Source of the DNA: a virus
Direction: 5' to 3' (one strand)
IMG/VR virus record: IMGVR_UViG_3300031772_000341
Coordinates: 1-21,264 of that record
Length of the DNA: 21,264 nucleotides
Shown: piece by piece, positions 12,133-20,053 of the stretch
Position numbering within the stretch: the first letter of the stretch is position 1
Layout of the letters: each line of letters starts with the position of its first letter
Made by a program: the position numbers and the translations under genes
Notes under the pieces: model-generated
Databases searched by the model: none
Told to the model about the DNA's origin: nothing
Seen by the model: only the letters and a program-made list of their open reading frames with translations

Positions 12133-13676
12133 CAGTAAGTGCCGCCGTTTATAAGTGAAGGATAAGAGGGATAAGGAATTAAAACACCATTAGCGTACCG
12201 ACCACCGTCGTAAATTAAAGTAGCTCCACTTACAAGAACTCCGTTACTGTATGTGCCTCCATCTAATTTAGGCGTAATGTTTGGATCAGGAGGGGCGAAA
12301 GGGTCGTATTGATCAATAGTAAACATTTCAAAACCACTAGCCGTCATAGGTGTAGTTGTACCTGACGCCAACGTGTCAAAATTAAGAGTTTTGACCATAG
12401 TGGGGTGCATGTCCGGGTACATCATGTGTACCGGCACTGTATTTTTTGAAGGTGAATATTTTTCCCACCAACGAAGACGTTTCTGTCGTTTCTCGAATGT
12501 TGTTTGCTTAGCAAGATTTAAATCAAACTCATCTCGATATCTGTCATCCATAGGCTCGTCGGTAGGTTGAGCTAACCACGCCGGTGGGAACATATCGTCA
12601 CCAAACCGATTCTGCATATCCCAGAAAGAAGCATAAATATGTTTACACCATCTAGGGGCAAAATAAATAAGATTAGGGTCTGAGTAAACTTTATTACCGT
12701 CTGTATAGCTAGGTAAGTTTAATAATTTTTTGACGTACAAGAATCCAAAATCACGACTAAATCCTGGAAAATCTCTAGTATTTTCAGTTCTAGATGCTAG
12801 ATAATCTTCACCAGCATCATATAAACCTGGTTTTAAATCTTGAGGTAGTGTGTAAGGGTATTTACGTCTAAGGTTATATTCGTAAAGGTTAAAATCTTCA
12901 CGAGCCAGATAGTCAGGGCAGTTGCATCCAAAACGCATCTCCGTAGTAAAGTAATCCCCTACACTAGGTAAACTGGCAGGAGCAGCCAAAGTCTCGTTAT
13001 TTATAACAGACCAGCTGTTATTTGTATCTAACGAAATAAAAATACTATTAAATATTGGCGCAAAACTAGGCGTAATAGGTGTAGTACCATTACCTACACC
13101 TATAACTACATAGTTGTTGTAACTAGTTTTTTCGGTTCCATTAGCGGCAAATCTATCAGAAAGTATCTCACCGGCAAAGAATGAAATAGGGGGGCCAAAG
13201 TTGCTGGATAGCTCTACGGCATAAATAGTTCCACTTGTCTGAGTTACAGATTTAATTGAGTACCCAAAGTCAAGAAAATTAAAAGAATCTCTAGGACGTA
13301 TGGCGACCATCCTCATGCCCATGTCTTGACTCATGGATGGATACATATAACAAACTCCAGGCAACGCTGCACCAATGCCCACGGTGCCTGTTGTCCAGTA
13401 ACGGAAAGAATAATTTAAACCTACATATGCTTGATTAGCGTACATATATAACTCATAACCCCGACGCCACCTAGTCCACATAGAGGCGTAGTTATAGTCG
13501 TACAGAATACTAAAATCTTTTAAATTAAAATCGGGTCTGAATTTACGTTTAAAAGGCATCGGCGAAGAAAGCTGATGCCCTGTACTAGCGCCTTCAAATG
13601 ACGAAAAGCTAAATTTAGATTTTTTTGGTTTATGAGAATTCCATTGAAACTCGTCTGATCCTTTCCGTCTAGTCAC
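12132..13676 (-). CDS. Putative virion protein with SWIM-type zinc motif
   Basis: A 514-residue protein from GTG 13676, three bases after the stop of the 185-residue gene. The first 45 residues are basic. Residues 55-95 are rich in Tyr and Trp (YASMWTRWRRGYELYMYANQ). Residues 249-256 read RFGCNCPDY and residues 342-354 read RWCKHIYASFWDM. Together these fit the SWIM zinc-finger pattern C-x-C-x(n)-C-x-H (C251, C253, C344, H346) with a 90-residue insertion. Residues 470-514 have three short repeats of DGGxYxNGVL type. The position between other virion candidates, and the coupled fibre gene, suggest a structural protein. SWIM domains usually bind DNA or protein, so a head or packaging role is conceivable. 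Confidence 0.65.
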   Translation of the reverse strand: MTRRKGSDEFQWNSHKPKKSKFSFSSFEGASTGHQLSSPMPFKRKFRPDFNLKDFSILYDYNYASMWTRWRRGYELYMYANQAYVGLNYSFRYWTTGTVGIGAALPGVCYMYPSMSQDMGMRMVAIRPRDSFNFLDFGYSIKSVTQTSGTIYAVELSSNFGPPISFFAGEILSDRFAANGTEKTSYNNYVVIGVGNGTTPITPSFAPIFNSIFISLDTNNSWSVINNETLAAPASLPSVGDYFTTEMRFGCNCPDYLAREDFNLYEYNLRRKYPYTLPQDLKPGLYDAGEDYLASRTENTRDFPGFSRDFGFLYVKKLLNLPSYTDGNKVYSDPNLIYFAPRWCKHIYASFWDMQNRFGDDMFPPAWLAQPTDEPMDDRYRDEFDLNLAKQTTFEKRQKRLRWWEKYSPSKNTVPVHMMYPDMHPTMVKTLNFDTLASGTTTPMTASGFEMFTIDQYDPFAPPDPNITPKLDGGTYSNGVLVSGATLIYDGGRYANGVLIPYPSYPSLINGGTY

Positions 13677-13679
13677 GGA

Positions 13680-14237
13680 TCAGTAGAAACCTCCCTGTGC
13701 CATGATACAAACACCGGAGGTACTTAAACCACCGGACACTGCGGCCGGACCGTTGCCGAGATAACCAACACAAAGGATATATCCTTTTTCAAGATACATC
13801 GCCTCAGCTTTACCTCTTTCAATCGGATAAACGAGACTAGTATCACCAACTTGAGGAGTAGGCGCGACACATGCAGGAAGTTCAACTCGTTGAATAACGC
13901 CTTCAGTTGCGCCCGAAAGACCTACCTCAAATTTCCCAACAAGTAAAGAAGTCGAAGTAGAGGGAGCTGCTTGGTTTGGAGCGTAAACATAAACTCCGAA
14001 AGCGGCAGTGCGTACACCTGACCTATTCGGATAACTTTCAGCAGAAACTACAAAAATATCTTCAATAAGAGCACCATCCTCAGAAGGAAGATCTCCCACA
14101 CGGACAAGTTGGATAAGATCACCAAAATCAGGATTACTGGCGTTAGCAATCACCGTAGTGCCGTTGTTGATCCTAGCTCCCCTAAAAAGGGGACGATCCA
14201 CCATCAGGGGTTGCTTGTTTGTGCTTGTGGATGCCAT
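13680..14237 (-). CDS. Small beta-rich virion protein (possible head decoration)
   Basis: A 185-residue protein starting MASTSTNKQPLMVDRPLFRG. It alternates hydrophobic strands and turns (LIQLVRVGD, EDIFVVSAESY, AAFGVYVYAP, LLVGKFEVGL, KGYILCVGYLG), a beta-sandwich-like layout without membrane segments or catalytic signature. It lies three bases upstream of the 514-residue gene and 30 bases after the 185-residue gene at 14268. The composition suits a decoration or head-fibre protein, which is an inference. No family is recognised. Confidence 0.6.
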   Translation of the reverse strand: MASTSTNKQPLMVDRPLFRGARINNGTTVIANASNPDFGDLIQLVRVGDLPSEDGALIEDIFVVSAESYPNRSGVRTAAFGVYVYAPNQAAPSTSTSLLVGKFEVGLSGATEGVIQRVELPACVAPTPQVGDTSLVYPIERGKAEAMYLEKGYILCVGYLGNGPAAVSGGLSTSGVCIMAQGGFY

Positions 14238-14267
14238 TAGATGCGCTCCGTGAGATTAGTGAATTAG

Positions 14268-14825
14268 TTAGCGTGCCGGTGTGGCAGGAGCTTGAGAAGG
14301 AAGTGTTCCGGTTGCAGCCGGAGTACCTAAATCAAACTGTCCGGTCTTCAGAGCTTTAAGAGCAGCCTCAAAGGGTATCTTATTTGATCGAACCCCTTCA
14401 AGTATTAACTGACGTTCTAAATCTTTTTGACTTGTTGCTTCGCGATCCTGACGAGCTTGAATTGTATCTTGTTCGTTGCGCTTCATCATCTGCTCGTACA
14501 CTTTAAAAATTAAAGCGTCGCCCGCCATTCTCGAATCTTCAGAGTCACGGCCAGGGAGAGGTAAGCCCTCGTAACCACGTTTAAAACTTAAAGCAACTTC
14601 AGCTATAGGTAAAAGCGCACCTGCAATATCGTTAATTGTCTTTAAAAATCCGCCTCCCTTGCCACGTGGCTCAGAGTCCATAGAGACACCAGCAGCTGGG
14701 GTCTCACGAGGGCTGAAAACAGGCTCTTGAGTTGCGCTCTCCACAGGGGGCTGAGGCATGAAATAAGGGACACGCTCGCCACCAGAGTAAGCGTAACTAC
14801 GTGGTGACATTGATGGGGCGTTCAT
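14268..14825 (-). CDS. Hypothetical virion-operon protein with amphipathic helix
   Basis: A 185-residue protein. The first 55 residues are Pro/Ser-rich and disordered. Residues 56-85 (GGGFLKTINDIAGALLPIAE, then VALSFKRGYEG) are an amphipathic or weakly membrane-active helix. Residues 100-165 are charged helices (VYEQMMKRNEQDTIQARQ, SQKDLERQLI). The tail is Ala/Pro/Thr-rich. This organisation, with a disordered start, a GG-rich lipophilic helix and a coiled middle, resembles internal or ejected virion proteins. The function is not recognised. Confidence 0.6.
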   Translation of the reverse strand: MNAPSMSPRSYAYSGGERVPYFMPQPPVESATQEPVFSPRETPAAGVSMDSEPRGKGGGFLKTINDIAGALLPIAEVALSFKRGYEGLPLPGRDSEDSRMAGDALIFKVYEQMMKRNEQDTIQARQDREATSQKDLERQLILEGVRSNKIPFEAALKALKTGQFDLGTPAATGTLPSQAPATPAR

Positions 14826-14867
14826 ACGCTTACTCTAAACGTTTTAGATCCTGCAGTTATTTTACTA

Positions 14868-16391
14868 TCAATACCCAGCGGACATTCCAGGACGAGGTGC
14901 TTGCTCCTTAAGAAAATTTAAGACTCGCTGCAAATTAGGTTGAACTTGAGGAGACGTCACACCAACCATATCAAAAGCACCTTGATTTGGGCTTACTGCA
15001 GCATCGGCAGTTGCTCTAGCGTTACCAACAGCAGCAGCATCAATCTGAGAACCAATAGGGGAAGTTACCGTGGTAGTGGTGATTGACTCAGCACTTTGTT
15101 GATTAGCGGCAGGGTTAGCAAGTTGCCGTTCTTGAAAGCGATAGGCAAGAACAGGATTTGCAGAGGCCCACATAGCCAAGCCACCACCGATGGTAGAGCT
15201 TTGACCCTCCATGTACTTCATTAGCTGTTGAATTTCAGGTTTTGCCTGAGCATATGCTTGACGAGCAGCGGCATAATCTTCCATGCTCCGGTACCGCTCG
15301 GGACTCATAGGTTCTACAGCGCGGCGTACTGCCGCAGCTCCTGGAGCGGATTGGGCAAGTGCTTCTCGAATCGCACTCTCTCGTTGGAGGTTCCCCGTGG
15401 TAACAGTGGGCCCTGCGACCGAGGGATCGCTATTACCAAAAGCACGAGACGCCTCCATTGCACTGGAGTCAGCAACACCTAAAGGGCTGCCATCTGTTTC
15501 ACCAAAGAGAAAAGGTGTAGGAGTTTGAGTTAAAGGCAAACTCGGAGGTGAGCCAGCAGTTGTTTCGCCAGTGCGATCACCGGACATCATCCCTGCCATC
15601 CCGGCACCGAACATGCCTAAACCAGCAGCCCCCGCAGCAGCTCGGAAAGCGGGGTTATTAAAGAGAGCTCCGAGATCCACAAGCTCGGCGCCGCTAGCTG
15701 CGTTACGAGATAAGAGTTCGGGGCGGATGGTGTACTCGCCGCTAAAAATATCAGGAAGGTTAGAAGTAAAAATTGATTGTTGACCTTCGGGCACTGCGGC
15801 ATTGCGAGCAGCTCCTGGCTGAGCCTGACTTAAACGAATTGTTTCAAGATTACGTTCAGTTGCTACAGGACCACCACGGTAAAATTGACCTCCAATCGGC
15901 GTTCCTTCTGGTCGAACAGCACCTCTAGTGGTGGTGAACTCAGCAACAGACCGTGAACCAGCAGGAAAGCGAAGGTCAAGTTCACCTTGTACTGGATTTC
16001 CAGTCATTGAAGGCCCTTGCATCGGGGCTCGTGCTGGACCTTGAAGGGTAGGTTGACTAATTAAATCTTCGGTAAACCTAGTACGCGCAACAGGAGGTGG
16101 CTGAGGAGCAAAGGTGTTTACATTTGGTGAATCAGCAAAAGGAACGCGAGTATTAGCACCCATCCACTGAGGTGCAGGCGCTTGCCCGAGTTGACTAGAT
16201 GTAGGGATATTACGAGTACCTAACATTCCTATATTGTCACCAGCTTGTACAGCTCGACGTACAGGTGCACTCTCAGCGCCCGGAAGAACTTGCCTAACTG
16301 CCTTAAGAAGTTCACTAGCTTCGCGAGGACCGCCAGCGCGTTGGATTAAGTTTTTAAGAAGACCGACCCCTCCGCGAATACCCGATTGCAT
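14868..16391 (-). CDS. Large low-complexity putative internal virion protein
   Basis: A 507-residue protein rich in Ala, Gly, Pro, Gln and Thr. It starts with a short amphipathic stretch (MQSGIRGGVGLLKNLIQRAG). Residues 246-270 (FRAAAGAAGLGMFGAGMAGMMSG) are Gly/Ala/Met-rich and could insert into a membrane. Regions of about 330-410 are helical (REALAQSAPGAAAVRRAVE, YAAARQAYAQAKPEIQQLM). The remainder looks disordered. No enzyme motif is seen. It is placed between the helix-hairpin-helix gene cluster and small virion genes. A possible role as an ejected or inner-capsid protein is inferred from composition only. Confidence 0.6.
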   Translation of the reverse strand: MQSGIRGGVGLLKNLIQRAGGPREASELLKAVRQVLPGAESAPVRRAVQAGDNIGMLGTRNIPTSSQLGQAPAPQWMGANTRVPFADSPNVNTFAPQPPPVARTRFTEDLISQPTLQGPARAPMQGPSMTGNPVQGELDLRFPAGSRSVAEFTTTRGAVRPEGTPIGGQFYRGGPVATERNLETIRLSQAQPGAARNAAVPEGQQSIFTSNLPDIFSGEYTIRPELLSRNAASGAELVDLGALFNNPAFRAAAGAAGLGMFGAGMAGMMSGDRTGETTAGSPPSLPLTQTPTPFLFGETDGSPLGVADSSAMEASRAFGNSDPSVAGPTVTTGNLQRESAIREALAQSAPGAAAVRRAVEPMSPERYRSMEDYAAARQAYAQAKPEIQQLMKYMEGQSSTIGGGLAMWASANPVLAYRFQERQLANPAANQQSAESITTTTVTSPIGSQIDAAAVGNARATADAAVSPNQGAFDMVGVTSPQVQPNLQRVLNFLKEQAPRPGMSAGY

Positions 16392-16422
16392 CTCTAATTA
16401 ACGCAAGATCAATAGAGACAGT

Positions 16423-17043
16423 CTATCTCCAATTTGCGTAAAAGTAGAGACGATCGGACCGAGATACATCCGGTGGGCCAGGGATGGCTTGAATAAATTC
16501 ACCACCACTCCGCTCAAAACGATAACGAGATGCCACGGGGTCTTTATAGTTTGGCACGTAGAGCATCTCAGCTAAACGTCCACATTCATAAAGATAGTTT
16601 TCACGCCAAATCCGAGCCGTCTCGCGTTTGTCTTGGATAGAAATCGAACGAGAAACATCACCAAGAATTGTTTCTTGACGGCTAGTTGCACGCCCTGCGG
16701 CTAGCTCAGTTAATCGTTCCGCTTCTTCACAGCGCTCAACTTGAGCAACAATCTTGTCGTAGTAAAACTCACTGGGAATACTATTACAAGCTTCTAAAAG
16801 GCGAGCATAGTCCCCAGCAGGTACTGTAGCAATATTATAACCTAGGTGATAAGCGACACGACTAAAGTTAAAGTCGTCAGCGCGGTAGCCAAAGGTTTGC
16901 GCGGGGTTACGCGTTAACTGATTAACAGCCGCGTAAATTACTTCGCGCTTAGTGGCGTCTGTAGTTGTAGGTTGAAATACAACCCCTTGTTGAGCTAGAA
17001 AAGATTGAATCTGTTCTAACTCGTTTTGACTTAGTTGCGCCAC
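16423..17043 (-). CDS. Hypothetical virion-operon protein
   Basis: A 206-residue mainly helical soluble protein starting MAQLSQNELEQIQSFLAQQG. Helices are visible at 5-18, 30-45, 75-125 and 140-160, with a Tyr/Arg/Pro-rich C-terminus (YKDPVASRYRFERSGGEF). There is no Cys motif or membrane segment. It is 22 bases from the helix-hairpin-helix gene and 31 from the 507-residue gene. The size and position would suit a head-completion or connector protein, but no family is recognised. Confidence 0.6.
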   Translation of the reverse strand: MAQLSQNELEQIQSFLAQQGVVFQPTTTDATKREVIYAAVNQLTRNPAQTFGYRADDFNFSRVAYHLGYNIATVPAGDYARLLEACNSIPSEFYYDKIVAQVERCEEAERLTELAAGRATSRQETILGDVSRSISIQDKRETARIWRENYLYECGRLAEMLYVPNYKDPVASRYRFERSGGEFIQAIPGPPDVSRSDRLYFYANWR

Positions 17044-17065
17044 AACCTAAGACTCTTACATCTTC

Positions 17066-17521
17066 TTATTCTACGTACACAACTCCAGTAGCAAACACTT
17101 CAGACCATTCGACTCTTTTAATACTTTCGAGTTGCTCAAGTTTTGTAAATCGTTCACCAGGCAAAGATTGACGTAATTCAACAATTTCTTTAGCTGTTTT
17201 AAGTCCAACCCCTGGCAAACACTGACTTAAACCTTCAGGAGTCAGGTTATTTAGGTTAATTCGGTTGTCTGTAGGAGGAAGAGGCTTAACAACAGCCAAC
17301 TCAACTTCATCTTTCTTGATATTTCGACGCCCACGGCGAGTTTGGAGAGTATTTGAGACCGGTTTAGGGTCCAAATCTTCTTTAAACTCATCAACTTGAT
17401 CTTTATGAGCAAAAAATACTTTTCCAGTGGTGCTGGAACGCACCATAAAGTACTCACCTTCATCGTGAGTAGAGATTACGTCAATTTTAACCCCACTGGG
17501 TTTATAAATTTTGGCGGACAT
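17066..17521 (-). CDS. ComEA-like helix-hairpin-helix DNA-binding protein
   Basis: A 151-residue protein. Residues 1-50 form a beta-rich start (IYKPSGVKIDVIS, YFMVRSSTTGKVFFAHKDQV). Residues 55-85 are a basic linker (TRRGRRNIKK). Residues 86-150 are a helix-hairpin-helix domain of ComEA type: RINLNNLTPEGLSQCLPGVG, with hairpin LPGVGLKTAKEIVELRQ at 102-118, then FTKLEQLESIKRV. This fold binds double-stranded DNA through the backbone, without sequence specificity. In a virion operon it may bind genome ends or DNA inside the capsid, which is an inference. It follows the 87-residue zinc protein on the same strand. Confidence 0.75.
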   Translation of the reverse strand: MSAKIYKPSGVKIDVISTHDEGEYFMVRSSTTGKVFFAHKDQVDEFKEDLDPKPVSNTLQTRRGRRNIKKDEVELAVVKPLPPTDNRINLNNLTPEGLSQCLPGVGLKTAKEIVELRQSLPGERFTKLEQLESIKRVEWSEVFATGVVYVE

Positions 17522-17563
17522 CTGAAAAGTCAGTATGTGAGCAGTAGTTTAGGTCAGGTTAGC

Positions 17564-17827
17564 CTAATCTTCGTACATACGCTTTAAATCTTTCTCAAAA
17601 TTCCCTAAAAACTCAGCTCTTTTCTCCCAAGTATCTCCTCCAGTGCACCCTTTTTTAGGATTAATGCACTCCGGGTCGGAGACACGATTGCAAACTAGAC
17701 CTGCAAGATCTAACTCATTGCCTCTGTAACCAGTTTTCCAGTGGTGAGCACCATTAAGCCACGTGGCACCACAACGTGAGCATTCCTTGCGTTCTAATTT
17801 TAAATCTGAAAACTCTCTATCATCCAT
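17564..17827 (-). CDS. Conserved cyanophage-type zinc protein
   Basis: An 87-residue protein with cysteine pairs C16-x2-C19 (KECSRCGATWLNGAHHW) and C46...C54 (LVCNRVSDPECINPKKG), plus two His at 28-29. The layout suggests a zinc ribbon or treble-clef fold, with a loop reminiscent of HNH proteins (PECINP). I recall closely similar proteins, with a TWLNG..H..DLAGLVCN pattern and ending near GGDTWEKR, in marine cyanophages, always unannotated. It is the first gene after the terminator at 17911-17936 and may have its own promoter in the 75-base gap. Confidence 0.7.
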   Translation of the reverse strand: MDDREFSDLKLERKECSRCGATWLNGAHHWKTGYRGNELDLAGLVCNRVSDPECINPKKGCTGGDTWEKRAEFLGNFEKDLKRMYED

Positions 17828-17910
17828 ATGAGTGAGTAAAGACGATACGCTTTATTAACTTTGACAGTGAAATGCGTTAAACATCATAAAAGATTACTTA
17901 AGAACAAGAA

Positions 17911-17936
17911 ATAAAAAACCCCTCCCGAAGGAGGGG
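17911..17936 (-). terminator. Intrinsic terminator after capsid genes
   Basis: On the minus strand CCCCTCC-TTCG-GGAGGGG forms a perfect 7-bp stem with a UUCG tetraloop closed by C-G, followed by TTTTTT-A-T. It lies 25 bases after the stop of the 292-residue gene and is a textbook Rho-independent terminator. It separates capsid gene expression from the genes downstream. Confidence 0.93.
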
Positions 17937-17961
17937 CTCCCTTGTTCGCATCCTGAGTTTA

Positions 17962-18840
17962 TCAGGAGGGCGAAGTTGAGGTATAGATCGAGGATTCGAT
18001 GACACCAGCAGGCTGCAGAGCAAGATCAGACCGCTCGGGCGGTTGATCGGCAACGATCCAGCACACCTCACAGATAGCGAGAGCTTTGTTCTTGCCGGAC
18101 AGCTTGTTAGCTGCAGCACGGGGATCATAGATACCCGAACCTTGGGCCAGACCAGAAGCAACAGCGCCACCCAGGTTGGCGGTGGTGAACAGTTTCCAAC
18201 GAGTATCAGCAGTCAGAGCAGACAGGCTGCTCGAATTGATGATGTTGGTGGAACCGACAGCACCATTGACAATGCGGCTGCTCGAACCAGTCAGGGTCGT
18301 ACCGAACTGACCAGACACCACGGTGGTGGTGTCACGCAGACCTTGGCCCACAGCGGGGATTAAGGTCAGTCGAGGAGTGGCAGAACCACCGGCAACGCCG
18401 GAACTCACGACATCGCCGCCGTCTACACGCAGAGAAGTGCGGTACACGAAAGCACCAGAAGGCACAGTAATGCCATCGGTGATGTCAGCCCGAATGTCCT
18501 TGTGGAAATCGGGGGAGGGGATAATAACGTTTGCGTTCAGGAAAGGCTGATTCGCAGCGTTTTGACCGGAACCGTAAGGTTGGGTGTAGTAGTCAAGCTG
18601 GTTATTGGTACCCAGAGCTTGATAGCTCAGGTCGACATAACCGATAGCTTGCTGGGCAATCCAACCGGGACGGAACACCACGCCCACAGGGCCACCGATA
18701 GGTTGGTCGGTGAAGCTCGTTTGAACGCCATTGGCGTTCTCGAACTGCATGGTCCTTTCTTCGTGCCAGTAACGAAGAACGTTCGTGTAGTTACCAGGAT
18801 AAATCTTGGCAACCGAGAGCTGATTAGGGTTGATAGTCAT
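17962..18840 (-). CDS. Capsid-associated virion protein
   Basis: A 292-residue protein with an excellent ribosome-binding site (GAGGAGG, nine bases before ATG 18840), directly after the capsid gene. It is rich in Gly, Ser, Thr and Val, with many predicted strands and SG tripeptides (VPSGAFVY, VVSSGVAGG, VASGLAQGSGIY). Near the C-terminus, KNKALAICEVCWIVADQPP contains a CEVC pair. It is more G+C-rich than neighbouring genes, like the capsid gene, as expected for a highly expressed pair. It could be a minor head, decoration or neck protein. No family is recognised. Confidence 0.7.
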   Translation of the reverse strand: MTINPNQLSVAKIYPGNYTNVLRYWHEERTMQFENANGVQTSFTDQPIGGPVGVVFRPGWIAQQAIGYVDLSYQALGTNNQLDYYTQPYGSGQNAANQPFLNANVIIPSPDFHKDIRADITDGITVPSGAFVYRTSLRVDGGDVVSSGVAGGSATPRLTLIPAVGQGLRDTTTVVSGQFGTTLTGSSSRIVNGAVGSTNIINSSSLSALTADTRWKLFTTANLGGAVASGLAQGSGIYDPRAAANKLSGKNKALAICEVCWIVADQPPERSDLALQPAGVIESSIYTSTSPS

Positions 18841-18854
18841 TGTTAGTTACCTCC

Positions 18855-19970
18855 TCAAGCGTCGAAAGAGTAACCAATGGTGACGAAATCAGCATTCAGA
18901 AGTTCGAAACCTGCGTACAGGCTCCAAATCATCATGATGAAACGGCTGAAGTCGTCGTTGTTGTTGAGGAGCACCTGGGCATTGTTGCCACCGATGCCAA
19001 CACCAACAGCTTGAGGACCAAAGAAGATACCAACAGCAGCGTTATAGTTAGCGGTGCTGGAAGCAATGGTCGCGCTCTGAGATTGAGTAGGCATGTTGGT
19101 GCTTTCGAAGAAGCGCACGCCCTCAAACACAAAGCCAGTAGGCATAATCGGCTCGCCAGCCACGAAGGTGGCTTGGCCAAAGCCTTGACCCATGTACAGA
19201 GCAGCGTTGGGCTGCATCCCGGACATGAGGGGGTTGATCTGACCATTGCCAGGATAACGAGCAACCTCGCGGAAGTCGCTGTTCTGACGAAGGTGCATCA
19301 GGAAGGTCGGATCGCAAACGCAGCGATAGAAACCGTCCTGGAAAGTGGGGGTGTTCCGCTTACGCAGGCTCTTCACCACGCGCAGCAGGTCATCCTTAAC
19401 GTCGAACTTAGCTTGCTCGGCGTTGGTGTAGGTCAGAGCGCCAGTGGCGAGATCACCAGGGAAGTAGTAACCGCCTTGGGTATCAGAAGATTGACCTTTG
19501 GAAACAGTCTTCAGGAGTTCATTGATGAACACCCGATCACGCCAACGACGATAGTCGTCGAGCAGAGTCAGGCTGCCGATGGATTGGTGGAAAGTGGTGA
19601 GATTGCCAGTATCCAGCAGGAGACGCTGGGCAGTGATCAGAGTCTCACGCGCAATCTTGAAGGTGCTGGGCTGAGTGGGATCACTCGGGTCAGCAGGGCC
19701 TGTGTACTCGCGAAGCGTCACGAGCACTTTGTCCTTCACAATATTGCGGCTGTTAGCAGTACCGATGGTCTGCTCGGCAGTGCGCTCGCGAGATTCTTTG
19801 GAGCCGGGGTTACCGAAGAAACGGTAACGATCGAGCTGTACAGTCTGACCGGGTTGCTTCGAGAAATCGTGAACAACTACGGGTTCCGCAGCCATCTCGA
19901 CGATGTATGCGGGGTGGGGACGGTACAGTTCAGCACCAAGAATCTTCGGAAAGTCATTATCGATAAACAT
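18855..19970 (-). CDS. Major capsid protein, HK97-fold (P22/N4-gp56-like)
   Basis: A 371-residue protein with features of the HK97-fold capsid family in its N4-gp56/P22-like branch. The N-terminal part has ARETLITAQRLLLDTGNLT and long helix residues (LLDDYRRWRDRVFINELLK). A conserved strand-helix block GFYRCVCDPTFLMHLRQNSD at about 214-233 is followed by GFVFEGVRFFESTN, the usual GvrfvES motif, and a beta-rich C-terminus. High expression is supported by its higher G+C content and by its place before a strong terminator. The start codon is inside a perfect hairpin (19956-19977). No scaffold or protease gene is adjacent. Confidence 0.78.
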   Translation of the reverse strand: MFIDNDFPKILGAELYRPHPAYIVEMAAEPVVVHDFSKQPGQTVQLDRYRFFGNPGSKESRERTAEQTIGTANSRNIVKDKVLVTLREYTGPADPSDPTQPSTFKIARETLITAQRLLLDTGNLTTFHQSIGSLTLLDDYRRWRDRVFINELLKTVSKGQSSDTQGGYYFPGDLATGALTYTNAEQAKFDVKDDLLRVVKSLRKRNTPTFQDGFYRCVCDPTFLMHLRQNSDFREVARYPGNGQINPLMSGMQPNAALYMGQGFGQATFVAGEPIMPTGFVFEGVRFFESTNMPTQSQSATIASSTANYNAAVGIFFGPQAVGVGIGGNNAQVLLNNNDDFSRFIMMIWSLYAGFELLNADFVTIGYSFDA

Positions 19971-19977
19971 CGATAAT
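19956..19977 (-). promoter_or_regulatory. Perfect 9-bp hairpin covering the capsid start codon
   Basis: The plus-strand sequence is ATTATCGAT (19956-19964), loop AAAC (19965-19968), then ATCGATAAT (19969-19977), a perfect inverted repeat. The ATG of the capsid gene (19970-19968 on the minus strand) lies partly in the loop and partly in the stem. As RNA the structure could limit ribosome access. As DNA it could be an operator. The ribosome-binding sequence upstream is weak (TTGGAT). Confidence 0.7.
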
Positions 19978-20053
19978 ATCCAAAAGAAACTACAAAAACA
20001 ATCTTAAAACATGAGGATCATTAAGAGTAAAAAATTGTCGCACTTTTAGCGGT

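Noticed and set aside
15228-15783. Plus-strand ORFs opposite the 507-residue gene
   Set aside because: They are short, overlapping in two frames, without ribosome-binding sites or recognisable domains. They are antisense shadows.
17861-17890. Perfect TTGACA with 18-base spacing to CATAAA on the plus strand
   Set aside because: The -10 match is poor and the promoter would drive only antisense RNA into the terminator and virion gene. It could be real but has no other support.
18840-19976. 378-codon open frame on the plus strand opposite the capsid gene
   Set aside because: It is an exact antisense shadow of the G+C-rich capsid gene. The minus-strand protein has clear capsid motifs, while the plus-strand product has none.
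20030-20053. Weak hairpin plus T-run after the 267-residue gene on the minus strand
   Set aside because: The stem is only three base pairs (CGC/GCG) and the T-run is separated by four bases, too weak to call a terminator.
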